64,000 nt of DNA from Gallionella sp. (GTDB taxonomy: Bacteria; Pseudomonadota; Gammaproteobacteria; Burkholderiales; Gallionellaceae): the NCBI GenBank assembly GCA_028699065.1, contig JAQVVH010000002.1:350175-414174 (forward strand). Direction: 5' to 3'. The position numbers were made by a program, and so were the translations under genes. This document shows positions 46,450-57,194 of the stretch, piece after piece. The notes under the pieces were generated by a model. The model ran no database searches. It saw only the letters and a list, made by a program, of their open reading frames with translations, and was not told the DNA's origin. How positions within the stretch are numbered: the first letter of the stretch is position 1; each line of letters opens with the position of its first letter.

Positions 46450-47342
46450 TCGTAACCCAGCGAGCGCAACACACGTTCGTTATCGGCCCAGCCGCTGCGC
46501 AGCTTGACGAAGACTTCAAGATAAACCTTGCCGTCGAACATCTTTTCCATGTCGAGTCGGGCCTGTGTGGCGATCTCTTTGAGCTTCTCGCCCTTGCGCC
46601 CGATCAGCATGGCTTTGTGCGCTTCCTTGTCAACCAGAATGGCGGCATGAATGCGGCGCAGCCGTCCTTCCTGTTTGAACTGTTCGATCACTACGCTGGT
46701 GGAATACGGCAATTCCTCGCCGGTGAAGCGGAAGACTTTTTCGCGCAGCAATTCCGCCGCCAGAAATCGCTCGCTGCGGTCGGTGACGTCGGCAGCGTCG
46801 TAGATCATTTCGCCTTCCGGCAAGTGCCGGCGCAAAGCGTTTAGAAGTTCGTCCAGCTTGCGGCCCTGTTTGGCGCTGACCGGCACGATATCGGCGAATT
46901 TAAAATCCTCCGCAACCCGCTCGGCAAAGGGCAGCAATTGGCCCTTGTCTGCCACTTCGTCGATCTTGTTGATGACCAGCACGACCGGACGATTGTCCGG
47001 CAGTAATTTGAGTACTTCGCGATCCCGCTCGTCGTAACGCAAGGCCTCAAGCACAAACACTACAACCTGCACGTCGCGCAGGCTGCTGGTCACCACGCGG
47101 TTCATCCCGCGGTTGAGTGCATTCATATGTTTGGTCTGAAATCCCGGCGTGTCGACGAAGACAAACTGCGAGGCTTCGTCGGTATAGATACCGTGAATCC
47201 GGTGACGGGTCGTTTGCGCCTTGCGCGAGGTGATGCTGATCTTCTGGCCGACCAGATGATTCAGCAGGGTGGATTTGCCAACGTTCGGGCGTCCGACGAT
47301 GGCAACGAAACCGCTGTGGAAAATTACAGGTTGTTCAGTCAT
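46446..47342 (-). CDS. era: GTPase Era
   Basis: Ribosome-assembly GTPase binding the 3' end of 16S rRNA; 298 residues. G1 is GRPNVGKST (17-25), G3 is DTPG (64-67), G4 is NKID, and a C-terminal KH domain (about 200-298) has the [11 protein letters not shown] loop. ATG 47342 overlaps the rnc stop by four bases; the longer frame would read rnc out of frame. Confidence 0.96.
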   Translation of the reverse strand: MTEQPVIFHSGFVAIVGRPNVGKSTLLNHLVGQKISITSRKAQTTRHRIHGIYTDEASQFVFVDTPGFQTKHMNALNRGMNRVVTSSLRDVQVVVFVLEALRYDERDREVLKLLPDNRPVVLVINKIDEVADKGQLLPFAERVAEDFKFADIVPVSAKQGRKLDELLNALRRHLPEGEMIYDAADVTDRSERFLAAELLREKVFRFTGEELPYSTSVVIEQFKQEGRLRRIHAAILVDKEAHKAMLIGRKGEKLKEIATQARLDMEKMFDGKVYLEVFVKLRSGWADNERVLRSLGYE

Positions 47343-48022
47343 GAGTTGGCAATCAGTTGTTCGTAAGCGGCCTGTGCGGCCTGTTGTTCGGCATTGCGGC
47401 GGCTGCCGCCCTGTCCCTGGGTAATCAGCTGTTTCGCGGGAATCGCGCATTCCACCAGAAAGGATTGCTCGTGCGCCTGCCCTTGAATTGCAACGATGCG
47501 ATAACCGGGCAGCGGTAAACGCCGGGCTTGCAGATATTCCTGCAGAAGCGTTTTCGGATCCTTGCCCAGCGTATGCACGTCGATCTGCGCCAGATAGGGA
47601 ACAAAAAGTTTCAGCACCACGCGCTCGGCCGCGGGGTAGCCCTGGTCGAGAAACACTGCTCCGAACAGCGCTTCCATCGCATCTGCAAGAATCGATACCC
47701 GCTGACTGCCCCCGCTTTTGCGCTCGCCTTCGCCCAAACGCAGAAGGCGTCCCAGACCCATCTGTTGCCCCAGCAGCGCCAGCGTTTCTTCCTTCACCAG
47801 ATTGGAGCGCAGGCGGGAAAGGTCGCCTTCATTCAGCGCGGGATAGGCCTCAAACAAATGCCGCGCAATCACCGCGCCCAGAATGCTGTCGCCGAGAAAT
47901 TCCAGACGCTCGTAATGCCCGGTGGAGTAGCTGCGATGGGTCAGCGCCCGCAGCAGCAAGTTCGGCTGGCGAAACGTGCAATCCAGCCGCTCGCACAGGG
48001 CGAGGTCATCGCGTGTCAGCAA
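47339..48022 (-). CDS. rnc: ribonuclease III
   Basis: Double-stranded RNA endonuclease, 227 residues from the TTG at 48020-48022. The catalytic motif [11 protein letters not shown] and the acids Glu38, Asp45, Asp114 and Glu117 fall at exactly the E. coli numbering with this start, and an AGGA lies just upstream. Longer starts (GTG 48043, ATG 48076) would overlap the DUF4845 gene by 14 to 47 bases. A C-terminal dsRNA-binding domain ends in [15 protein letters not shown]. lepB-DUF4845-rnc-era is the standard order. Confidence 0.92.
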   Translation of the reverse strand: MLTRDDLALCERLDCTFRQPNLLLRALTHRSYSTGHYERLEFLGDSILGAVIARHLFEAYPALNEGDLSRLRSNLVKEETLALLGQQMGLGRLLRLGEGERKSGGSQRVSILADAMEALFGAVFLDQGYPAAERVVLKLFVPYLAQIDVHTLGKDPKTLLQEYLQARRLPLPGYRIVAIQGQAHEQSFLVECAIPAKQLITQGQGGSRRNAEQQAAQAAYEQLIANS

Positions 48023-48029
48023 AACGTTC

Positions 48030-48404
48030 CTAGTGACCGGCACTGCTGGGATTGAAATCAATAAGCAGGCTGACATTCGCCAGCAGCGGAATGCTGACGG
48101 TGTAATGCGCGCTCAACGACCATTGCCCGCCCTGCTGCTGAATCTCAAGATCATCGGCACGGATGGCACGAATGTCGTCGATGGATGCGCGTTTCACATA
48201 CTCGCCTTTGACCTCGGCAACGCCGGCATTTTGCAATTCGGGATCGGCCGCCACGGCAGCCATGATTTTGCCGATTTCGGCATTTTCGATGTACGCCGGC
48301 ACCATTTTCAGCCCGATGATGCTAAACAACACCAGCAACACGGCACCAAACAGGAAACCGCTGAGGCTGAGGCCGCGCTGTAAACCGTGCAAATTTGTTC
48401 GCAT
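48030..48404 (-). CDS. DUF4845-family small membrane protein
   Basis: 124 residues. A prepilin-like N-terminus (LQRGLSLSGFLFGAVLLVLFSIIGLK, split) provides one membrane helix, followed by a small periplasmic-looking alpha/beta domain with VKGEYVKRASIDDIRAI. The family occurs between lepB and rnc in many beta- and gammaproteobacteria and has no known function. The N-terminal segment recalls type IV pilin-like anchors but lacks the clear GFTLxE motif. Confidence 0.85.
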   Translation of the reverse strand: MRTNLHGLQRGLSLSGFLFGAVLLVLFSIIGLKMVPAYIENAEIGKIMAAVAADPELQNAGVAEVKGEYVKRASIDDIRAIRADDLEIQQQGGQWSLSAHYTVSIPLLANVSLLIDFNPSSAGH

Positions 48405-48419
48405 GTTAAGTCTCCGTGG

Positions 48420-49223
48420 TTAGTTGATCGACAACCCGACACGCTTCAGGTCGGAAAAATTCATCCAGATAAAAAAGGCTTTGCCGACAATCTGGTTGTC
48501 CGGCACAAATCCCCAGTAACGGCTGTCGCGGCTATTGTCGCGATTGTCGCCGAGCATGAAGTAATGTCCGGTGGGCACGGTGCAGCGCACCATCTCCTCG
48601 CTGTACCGGCATTGCTCCAGCCCCGGGAATTCGGCCACAGCGGACAGGTGGATGAGCGGCATTTCAGGATTCACCAGTAGCGCGTGTTTATGCTCGCCCA
48701 GCGATTCAATACGTTTTTCGGTATGCACAAAATTCAGGCCGGTCTCGACGTAATTGTAATCACCGTCGGGCGTTTGAATCTGCTCGTCGCCATTGATCCA
48801 CAAACGTTTGTTGCGATATTCCACAGTGTCGCCCGGCAAACCGATGATGCGCTTGATGTAATCCTTGGAAGGATCTTCCGGATAGTGGAACACCATCACG
48901 TCGCCGCGCTGCGGATCGTTGAGTGGGATGATTTTCCGGTTGATGATGGGCAAACGAATGCCGTAAGTGAATTTGTTGACCAGGATAAAATCGCCCACCT
49001 GCAGGGTCGGAATCATCGAGCCCGACGGGATTTTGAACGGCTCGACCAGAAACGAACGGATCAGAAACACGATCAGTATCACCGGAAAAAAACTCTTGGC
49101 ATATTCGACCCACCAGGGTTCGGTCTGATTCAAAGTCCGGCGGGCCGCCAGCAGCATTTTGTCGAGCAGCCAGATCCCGCCCGTCAGCATCAAAAGAATA
49201 AACAGAATCAGCGCAAAATCCAT
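48420..49223 (-). CDS. lepB: signal peptidase I LepB
   Basis: Inner-membrane leader peptidase, 267 residues. Two N-terminal membrane helices (about 3-21 and 45-62) precede a periplasmic catalytic domain with Ser69 in PSGSMIPTL and Lys124 in DYIKRIIGLPGD. The GDNRDNSRDSR box is near the C-terminus. It lies two bases after lepA, a conserved pair. Confidence 0.95.
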   Translation of the reverse strand: MDFALILFILLMLTGGIWLLDKMLLAARRTLNQTEPWWVEYAKSFFPVILIVFLIRSFLVEPFKIPSGSMIPTLQVGDFILVNKFTYGIRLPIINRKIIPLNDPQRGDVMVFHYPEDPSKDYIKRIIGLPGDTVEYRNKRLWINGDEQIQTPDGDYNYVETGLNFVHTEKRIESLGEHKHALLVNPEMPLIHLSAVAEFPGLEQCRYSEEMVRCTVPTGHYFMLGDNRDNSRDSRYWGFVPDNQIVGKAFFIWMNFSDLKRVGLSIN

Positions 49224-49225
49224 CG

Positions 49226-51019
<1,794 letters not shown>

Positions 51020-51097
51020 GATGTCATGCCTTGCCGAAACCGGCGCTTTTACGAAGCGCGAATTCTAGCCGATTTCGGCCGGCAAAGTGGCCGCAGC

Positions 51098-52489
51098 TTA
51101 CTTGTCCTCAAGCTGTACGGCTACCCAGGAAGCGCTGTCTTCCCGCTTGACCAGCAGCGCGACATTACGCCCCTTGGGTACCTGTTTGAGGAGATTGTTA
51201 AGCTGCGTGACGCTACGCAGCGGGATATTGCCAACCGCCAGCAGAATGTCGCCCTGGCGCAAGCCGGCCGCTCTGGCTGACGTACCCTTGACGGCTTCAA
51301 CCCGCAAGCCGCCCTTAAGCTGCAAAGCCTGTAACTGTTCCTGCGCCAGCGCGCTGGCAGCGATGCCCAGACGGGAGATCATTTCCGCGATATCTTCTTC
51401 AAGTTTTTGGGTGGCCCGTGCGATCTGATTTTCTTCGGGCATTTCGGCGATAACAACGGTCAGGCGTTTGATGCCGCCTTTGCGCCAGACTTCAACATCT
51501 ACCTTGCCGCCCGGACGGGTACCCGCCACAAGACGCGGCAGGTCGGCGGAAGTGTCAATAAGCTTGCCGTCGTATTTCAAAATAACATCGCTGGGCTCGA
51601 TACCCGCCTTGTCGGCCGGGCCGTTCTTTTCAACACTGCTGATCAGTGCACCGGAAGGCTGCGCCAGCCCGAAGGATTCGGCCAGTTCGCGGGTAATTTC
51701 CTGAATCGTGACGCCAATACGGCCGCGCGTCACCTTGCCGGTCGTGCGCAATTGTTCCGCAACTTGGGTTGCCACATCAATCGGAATGGCAAACGACAAC
51801 CCCATCGAGCCGCCGGAGCGGGTGTAAATCTGCGAATTGATGCCGACAACCTCACCGTTCATGTTGAACAGCGGCCCGCCCGAATTGCCCGGGTTAATCG
51901 CCACATCGGTCTGAATGAAAGGCACGAAAACATCCTGCGGCAAAAATCGCCCCTTGGCACTGACGATGCCCGCGGTCACGCTGCTATCGAAACCGAAGGG
52001 GGAGCCAATCGCAACCACCCACTCTCCAACCTTGAGTTTGTCCGGATCGCCAACGGTCACCTTGGGCAAACCGGTGGCGTCAATTCTGAGCAGGGCAACA
52101 TCCGTACGTTTATCGGCGCCAATCACCTTGGCGGAAAACTCGCGCTTGTCGGTCAGACGAACGGTAATTTTGTCGGCGCGGTCCACCACGTGCGCGTTGG
52201 TCAGAATCAGACCGTCGCTGCTGATAATGAAGCCGGAACCCAACGATTGCGCTTCCTGTTCGCTTGGAACTTGGGGAGCAAAGCGGTGAAAAAATTCGAA
52301 GAACGGATCGTTTTCAGGCACGCCGGCAGGCCCTTGGGCGCGACGAACAATCTGGGTTGTACTGACGTTTACCACGGCAGCGCCCTGCTTCTCAACCAAT
52401 CCGGCAAAGTCCGGCAGATCGCGCGCCTGAACGGGTTGCATCAGCAAAATTCCCATTGCGCACGCGACAAAAAACAATTTTTTCAGCAT
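51098..52489 (-). CDS. mucD: DegP/MucD-type periplasmic serine protease
   Basis: HtrA-family envelope protease, 463 residues. A signal peptide (1-22) precedes a trypsin-like domain with triad His100 (TNAHVV), Asp130 (TDVALLRID) and Ser203 (GNSGGPLF). Two PDZ domains follow, at about 255-345 and 365-455. ATG 52489 is chosen over the frame start at 52519 because a GGAGA site precedes it and it gives a proper signal peptide. Its place at the end of rpoE-rseA-rseB-rseC matches mucD of the algU operon. Confidence 0.93.
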   Translation of the reverse strand: MLKKLFFVACAMGILLMQPVQARDLPDFAGLVEKQGAAVVNVSTTQIVRRAQGPAGVPENDPFFEFFHRFAPQVPSEQEAQSLGSGFIISSDGLILTNAHVVDRADKITVRLTDKREFSAKVIGADKRTDVALLRIDATGLPKVTVGDPDKLKVGEWVVAIGSPFGFDSSVTAGIVSAKGRFLPQDVFVPFIQTDVAINPGNSGGPLFNMNGEVVGINSQIYTRSGGSMGLSFAIPIDVATQVAEQLRTTGKVTRGRIGVTIQEITRELAESFGLAQPSGALISSVEKNGPADKAGIEPSDVILKYDGKLIDTSADLPRLVAGTRPGGKVDVEVWRKGGIKRLTVVIAEMPEENQIARATQKLEEDIAEMISRLGIAASALAQEQLQALQLKGGLRVEAVKGTSARAAGLRQGDILLAVGNIPLRSVTQLNNLLKQVPKGRNVALLVKREDSASWVAVQLEDK

Positions 52490-52523
52490 ATTCAATCTCC
52501 GCTCAAACATTAGGATCAAATAA

Positions 52524-52946
52524 TTATTCGGGCAACCAGCGACAGCTGATGCTCGGCAGGCGGCTGACCGAACCGGCCGCCATTCGGCGCGCCAGCAGGA
52601 ATCCCGCCACCAAACCGATCAGTGCGCCCAAGATTGCCCCCGCCTCGCCCCATATCGCACTGCCGATAAGTGCCCCAGCGATAATCACCCCCAGAGGCAA
52701 GAGATAAACCAGCGCGATGCTACGCAACAACGCACCGTCGGCGATAGACACCAGAACTTCTTCACCCGGTCGGGCATCAATGGCGTTGGTGACTTCAAAC
52801 TGGCGCGGCTTGCTGCAAAACAAACGGGATAATTTGGCACTGCCGCACTCACCGCCCTGACAACGCGAACATCCGCCCGTGTGGCTGGCGCGCACGAAAG
52901 TGCGACCACCTGATTGTTCAACTACGATGGCTCGGGTTTCCAGCAT
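52524..52946 (-). CDS. rseC: RseC/MucC-family membrane protein
   Basis: 140 residues. An N-terminal Cys cluster CSRCQGGECG (near 26-35) with a further Cys at about 44 precedes two membrane helices (about 75-93 and 97-118). RseC-type proteins take part in SoxR reduction and modulate sigma-E. It lies two bases after rseB. Confidence 0.88.
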   Translation of the reverse strand: MLETRAIVVEQSGGRTFVRASHTGGCSRCQGGECGSAKLSRLFCSKPRQFEVTNAIDARPGEEVLVSIADGALLRSIALVYLLPLGVIIAGALIGSAIWGEAGAILGALIGLVAGFLLARRMAAGSVSRLPSISCRWLPE

Positions 52947-52948
52947 TC

Positions 52949-53893
52949 CTATTTGCCGTTGTAGCGCGCGGAATCCAGCACCTGAATCAAGGCGCGAGGC
53001 GGGACTTCGCCCACGGCAGTAATCAACTTGTCACCGACCAGTTTCTGGTACAGATTGATGGCGCCGCGAGTAGAAAGCCCTTCAATATCGTCTTCATCCT
53101 TATCGTTTGGTTCGATAAAAAGCGAGACGGCACTGAGGCCATCCGTGAATACTATCTGAATGACGGGCGCATGCTGTCGCCGCATGCTGCGCTGAATTTC
53201 GGTGACTTTCCTGAATCCCGCAGGCATCGCGTCAATCACCCAGCCGCTGTTAATGTTGACGCTTTGATTTGCGGGGCCGCTTGGCTGCAGACCGACCAGC
53301 TGGCTTTTTAGTGCAGCGCGGTCAACCTCGCGTCCAATCTGAAGCTGGGTGAAAGCATATTGCTCGACAACCCGGGCTTTCTCGTCCAGCACAGCCGCTT
53401 TCAGCAACAAACCGGAATCGACATGCACCCAAATTTTGTGGGCATATCTGAGATTGTCCTTGGGCTGAAACAGAATGGCCTGGGCATTATGCCCCGCAAC
53501 ACGGTCCGTACCAGCGTCGCGCAATTCGTAATTCTCGCCGAGGATGGAGAGCTGCTCGGGCAAAAGCGCCGGAAAGGCATTACGGCCGGGACGTGTCCCG
53601 GCCGGAACTATCTTGTGGTTGACGAAGCACCAGACCTGACCATGGTGGCGAATAATTTCCCGCCGCGAACCATCCAGACTTTCCAGTTTTTCGTATTCGC
53701 TGTCGGCTTCTGCAATATGCGTAATTCGGGAAGTCTCGACGTGGTTTGCATATTGATAAACAAAAACTCCCGTGTAATCCGTCTGATGCGAGGCAAACGC
53801 CATCGTTTTCAGCCAGTCAATACTAACCGGTGTCTTCGCAAGTGCGGGACTGGCCCAGATCAGCAAACTCAGAATGACAATGGAGACTCGCAT
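52949..53893 (-). CDS. rseB: sigma-E regulatory protein RseB/MucB
   Basis: Periplasmic sensor that protects the anti-sigma factor from cleavage; 314 residues. A signal peptide is at 1-19, an N-terminal LolA-like domain at about 22-200 (YTGVFVYQYANHVETSRITH start, in parts), and a C-terminal domain at about 215-314. It follows rseA by 12 bases. Confidence 0.92.
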   Translation of the reverse strand: MRVSIVILSLLIWASPALAKTPVSIDWLKTMAFASHQTDYTGVFVYQYANHVETSRITHIAEADSEYEKLESLDGSRREIIRHHGQVWCFVNHKIVPAGTRPGRNAFPALLPEQLSILGENYELRDAGTDRVAGHNAQAILFQPKDNLRYAHKIWVHVDSGLLLKAAVLDEKARVVEQYAFTQLQIGREVDRAALKSQLVGLQPSGPANQSVNINSGWVIDAMPAGFRKVTEIQRSMRRQHAPVIQIVFTDGLSAVSLFIEPNDKDEDDIEGLSTRGAINLYQKLVGDKLITAVGEVPPRALIQVLDSARYNGK

Positions 53894-53905
53894 AAATTCA
53901 GGCCC

Positions 53906-54403
53906 CTACGGCTTCTCGTTCAGGCTGTAAGCGACTGTACGGATGTACGCCGTACCGCCGGTCATGTCGGCAGCGGGCGAAAACTCCTGATGCGCCATCA
54001 GATAGTCATTGGATTTAGGGTGAATTGCCATTTTCACCGGGCGCATGGATGCATCCTGCATCGCCAGTTGCGGGGCCGCCTCAGGGGCAATTTGCAAAGA
54101 CATCCAAGCCACAACGCCCACAGCAACAACCGAGGCTGCCGCGGACAAGGCGACCGTCCTGACTTTCTGGGTCACGGCACGACTTCTGGGGGCCAGTACA
54201 GTCGGCTCATCCTTCATTCGCGCCTGCACACCGGCACCCAAATCCCGGTGAATATGTTCGGGCTGCCTGAGCACGTCGCCGATCAAATGATAAACAGCCC
54301 AATCGCCATGGGCGTCTCCGTCACGCCGAATCTCACCCAAAAGGACTTCAGCTTCGTCCTCATGCAATTCACCGTCCATCAAGACCGAAATTCCCTGCTT
54401 CAT
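53906..54403 (-). CDS. rseA: anti-sigma-E factor RseA/MucA
   Basis: 165 residues. An N-terminal cytosolic sigma-binding domain (GISVLMDGELHEDEAEVLLGEI, in parts) precedes a single membrane helix at about residues 80-100 and a periplasmic tail that would bind RseB. ATG 54403 follows an AAGGTGG site; GTGs three codons upstream overlap the rpoE stop. Inner-membrane protein that holds RpoE until regulated proteolysis. Confidence 0.9.
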   Translation of the reverse strand: MKQGISVLMDGELHEDEAEVLLGEIRRDGDAHGDWAVYHLIGDVLRQPEHIHRDLGAGVQARMKDEPTVLAPRSRAVTQKVRTVALSAAASVVAVGVVAWMSLQIAPEAAPQLAMQDASMRPVKMAIHPKSNDYLMAHQEFSPAADMTGGTAYIRTVAYSLNEKP

Positions 54404-54405
54404 GC

Positions 54406-55005
54406 TCACCACCTTTTACCCTTGCTGGTTTCCAACAACGGACGCAGATTCTCCGCTACCGCCTCTCGCGCCCTGAAAATTCTCGAGCGAACCGTCCCGA
54501 TCGGACAATTCATCACACTGGCAATTTCCTCGTAACTCAAGCCTTCGATTTCGCGCAACGTCAGCGCGCTGCGCAAGTCTTCGGGCAGCTGCTGCAACGA
54601 AGACTGCACCACATCGACCACTTGTTTGCTCATGAGTTCATTTTCCGGCGTACTCACCTCGTGCAGCAAGGTCGCATCCTCGAATGACTCGGCGTCTTCA
54701 ATATCAAATGGCGTGCTGGTCGGCGCCCGCCGCTTGCTGGCAAGCAAATAATTCTTTGCGGTATTGATGCCGATCCGATAAAGCCAAGTATAGAAGGCGC
54801 TTTCCCCGCGAAATCCGGGTAACGCCCGGTATGCTTTGATAAAAGCGTCCTGGGTAACATCCTCGGCTTCGGCGGGATCGCGGATAAAACGCGAAATCAG
54901 ACGCCCCAGCTTGCGCTGGTACTTGGTCACAAGCAAATTAAAAGCCTGCTTGTCACCGCGCTGAACACGCTCCACCAATAACTGATCGACTTCCCTGTCT
55001 GCCAT
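54406..55005 (-). CDS. rpoE: envelope-stress sigma factor RpoE/AlgU
   Basis: ECF sigma factor, 199 residues. Region 2 contains LVTKYQRKLGRLISRFIRDPAEAEDVTQDAFIKAYRAL (in parts) and region 4 contains LREIEGLSYEEIASVMNCPIGTVRSRIFRARE (in parts). It heads a stress operon (rseA, rseB, rseC, mucD) and appears to activate itself through the sigma-E-type promoter at 55106-55134. Confidence 0.96.
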   Translation of the reverse strand: MADREVDQLLVERVQRGDKQAFNLLVTKYQRKLGRLISRFIRDPAEAEDVTQDAFIKAYRALPGFRGESAFYTWLYRIGINTAKNYLLASKRRAPTSTPFDIEDAESFEDATLLHEVSTPENELMSKQVVDVVQSSLQQLPEDLRSALTLREIEGLSYEEIASVMNCPIGTVRSRIFRAREAVAENLRPLLETSKGKRW

Positions 55006-55105
55006 TTCCGAATATCCTGGTTACCGCCCGACCACAACCTGCGCGGCAGGCCGAGTATAACCCATGCTTCTCGGTTAACGTCAGTCTCGATTTGCAACCG
55101 CGTGG

Positions 55106-55134
55106 TGCGACCCTTCCGGAAAAAATAAGTTCCC
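55106..55134 (-). promoter_or_regulatory. sigma-E-type (autoregulatory) promoter of rpoE
   Basis: On the minus strand GGGAACTT (55134 to 55127) is followed by a 16-base spacer and TCGCA (55110 to 55106). This matches the sigma-E pattern GGAACTT, about 16 bases, TCnnA. It lies about 100 bases upstream of the rpoE ATG, in a 206-base gap shared with divergent nadB. Confidence 0.7.
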
Positions 55135-55147
55135 AAAATGTACCGGG

Positions 55148-55179
55148 AATGCGGCTTGATGCCGCATTTTTGTTATAGT
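55148..55179 (+). promoter_or_regulatory. nadB upstream region: inverted repeat plus extended -10
   Basis: A perfect inverted repeat AATGCGGC-ttgat-GCCGCATT (55148-55168) is followed six bases later by TATAGT (55174-55179), preceded by TG at the extended -10 spacing. There is no good -35. The repeat sits where a repressor or activator would overlap the promoter. Its regulator is unknown. Confidence 0.4.
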
Positions 55180-55211
55180 TCCGGCATGAATTTCTCCGAA
55201 CCGGAATTGGC

Positions 55212-56783
55212 GTGTTGCACACCGACACTTTGATTATTGGCAGTGGCCTCGCGGGACTGGCCCTGGCACTCAAACTGGCCGACCGGCAAAAGGTCACCCT
55301 AGTCACAAAACAATCGTTGCTGGATGGTGCCAGTCGCTGGGCGCAGGGCGGCATTGCTGCCGTCACCTCGGAGAAAGACACCCCCGAGGCGCATTTTCAC
55401 GACACGCTGCTTGCCGGCGCCGGATTGTGTGACGAGACCGTCACGCGCCATGTGGTGCAGCACGGCAAGCAAGCCATCGAATGGCTGATCGCCCGTGGTG
55501 TGCCGTTTACCCGCGATATCGGCAGTGATACCGGTTATCACCTGACCCGCGAGGGCGGCCACAGCCAGCGCCGCATTATGCACGCGGCGGATGCCACCGG
55601 GGATGCCGTACAAAAAACGCTGATCTCTCTGATTTCGACACATCCGAATGTCACGATTCTGGAGCATTACCTAGCTGTCGACCTGATTACCGGCAAGAAG
55701 ATCAGCTTGGACGATAGTCGTTGCTACGGGGCCTACGCCCTGGACAGCAAAACCGGAAAGGTCATCACCATTAGTGCCGGCAATACCATTCTAGCCACCG
55801 GTGGCAGCGGTAAGGTTTATCTGTACACCACCAATCCGGACACCGCGACCGGTGACGGCATTGCCATGGCCTGGCGCGCAGGCTGCCGGGTCGCCAACAT
55901 GGAATTCATCCAGTTTCACCCGACCTGTCTTTATCATCCGCATGCCAAATCGTTTCTGATCAGCGAGGCGGTACGCGGCGAAGGCGGCATCCTCAAGCTT
56001 CCAGACGGAACGCGCTTTATGCCCCGGCATGACGAGCGTGCGGAACTGGCACCACGCGACATCGTGGCACGCGCCATTGATTACGAGATGAAAAAGCACG
56101 GGCTGGATTGTGTGTATCTCGACATCTCGCACCAGTCCGTCGAATTCATTGAGGCGCATTTCCCCAATATTTACGCACGCTGCCTGAGTCTGGGCATCAA
56201 CATTAGTCGCGAACCGATTCCGGTGGTTCCTGCCGCGCATTACACCTGCGGCGGCGTGATGACCGATCTGCATGCCCGCACCGACGTGGATCATCTGTAT
56301 GCCGTCGGGGAGACTGCCTATACGGGCCTGCATGGCGCCAACCGGCTCGCCAGCAACTCGCTGCTCGAGTGTCTGGTTTTTGCGGATGCCGCGGTTGAAG
56401 ATATTCTCTCGCACAAATCTTGTGCCACTGAAAATTTGCCGTCGTGGGACGAGAGCCGCGTGACGGATGCCGATGAACAAATCGTGATTGCGCACAACTG
56501 GGCGGAGCTGCGGCATTTCATGTGGAATTACGTCGGCATCGTTCGCACCAACAAGCGCCTGCAACGCGCCCAGCATCGCATCCGGCTGTTACAGGACGAG
56601 ATCAGCGAATTTTACGCAAACTTCCACGTCAATCCGGATTTACTGGAACTGCGCAATTTGGTTGTGAATGCGGACCTGATCGTCCGCAGCGCCCTGTTGC
56701 GCCGCGAAAGTCGCGGACTGCATTACAGTAAGGACTATCCGGACATGCTGCCGGATGCGGCTCCAACGATACTTTCTCCCTGA
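55212..56783 (+). CDS. nadB: L-aspartate oxidase NadB
   Basis: FAD enzyme converting aspartate to iminoaspartate, the first step of NAD synthesis; 523 residues. FAD motif IIGSGLAGLALAL is at 8-20. SRWAQGGIAAV, HTREGGHSxRR-like LTREGGHSQRRI and the C-terminal helical bundle are present. The start is GTG at 55212, since no ATG in frame precedes the FAD motif. It converges with the ygfX-like gene, overlapping it by 49 bases. Confidence 0.95.
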   Translation: MLHTDTLIIGSGLAGLALALKLADRQKVTLVTKQSLLDGASRWAQGGIAAVTSEKDTPEAHFHDTLLAGAGLCDETVTRHVVQHGKQAIEWLIARGVPFTRDIGSDTGYHLTREGGHSQRRIMHAADATGDAVQKTLISLISTHPNVTILEHYLAVDLITGKKISLDDSRCYGAYALDSKTGKVITISAGNTILATGGSGKVYLYTTNPDTATGDGIAMAWRAGCRVANMEFIQFHPTCLYHPHAKSFLISEAVRGEGGILKLPDGTRFMPRHDERAELAPRDIVARAIDYEMKKHGLDCVYLDISHQSVEFIEAHFPNIYARCLSLGINISREPIPVVPAAHYTCGGVMTDLHARTDVDHLYAVGETAYTGLHGANRLASNSLLECLVFADAAVEDILSHKSCATENLPSWDESRVTDADEQIVIAHNWAELRHFMWNYVGIVRTNKRLQRAQHRIRLLQDEISEFYANFHVNPDLLELRNLVVNADLIVRSALLRRESRGLHYSKDYPDMLPDAAPTILSP

Positions 56784-57190
56784 GCAACCGGCGAAAAGCG
56801 CAACCCGACGCTCAGCCGACGGAACTCTTCCGGATCAAGGGCATCGGGGAAAATGACTCGCCAATGGATGAGCCGTGCGTTCTCGGTGCGCAAACCAAGG
56901 ACAACAAAATGCCGGCACAGCACACTTTCTCGCACTGGCAATCCGATCTGCTGGCGGCCATTGCGCTGTGTTACCACCAGCTGTTCGTCCTGCCATGCAA
57001 AGGTCTGCCACGAGCCGGGTAACCTTCCAGAGAAATCCCGCAGCAAATGAAAGATTAGACTGCCGACCAGCCCAACTCCTAGGAACAAAAGCAGCCATCC
57101 CGGCAAGGTCAGGAACCACAGGACCCCCAGCGCCGTACCATGCACCAGCATCAGCCAGAATCCAAAATGGCGCGAAGGCTTTAGCCGCAT
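56735..57190 (-). CDS. YgfX-like small membrane protein
   Basis: 151 residues. Two adjacent membrane helices (about 10-28 and 29-47) are followed by a small beta-rich cytosolic domain with WQTFAWQDEQLVVTQRNG and LVLGLRTENARLIHWRV-like strands. The layout and the place beside nadB fit the YgfX family, whose E. coli member (CptA) was reported to act on division and cytoskeletal proteins. The match is by architecture, not strong identity. The last 49 bases are antisense to nadB. Confidence 0.6.
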   Translation of the reverse strand: MRLKPSRHFGFWLMLVHGTALGVLWFLTLPGWLLLFLGVGLVGSLIFHLLRDFSGRLPGSWQTFAWQDEQLVVTQRNGRQQIGLPVRESVLCRHFVVLGLRTENARLIHWRVIFPDALDPEEFRRLSVGLRFSPVAQGESIVGAASGSMSG

Positions 57191-57194
57191 TCGC

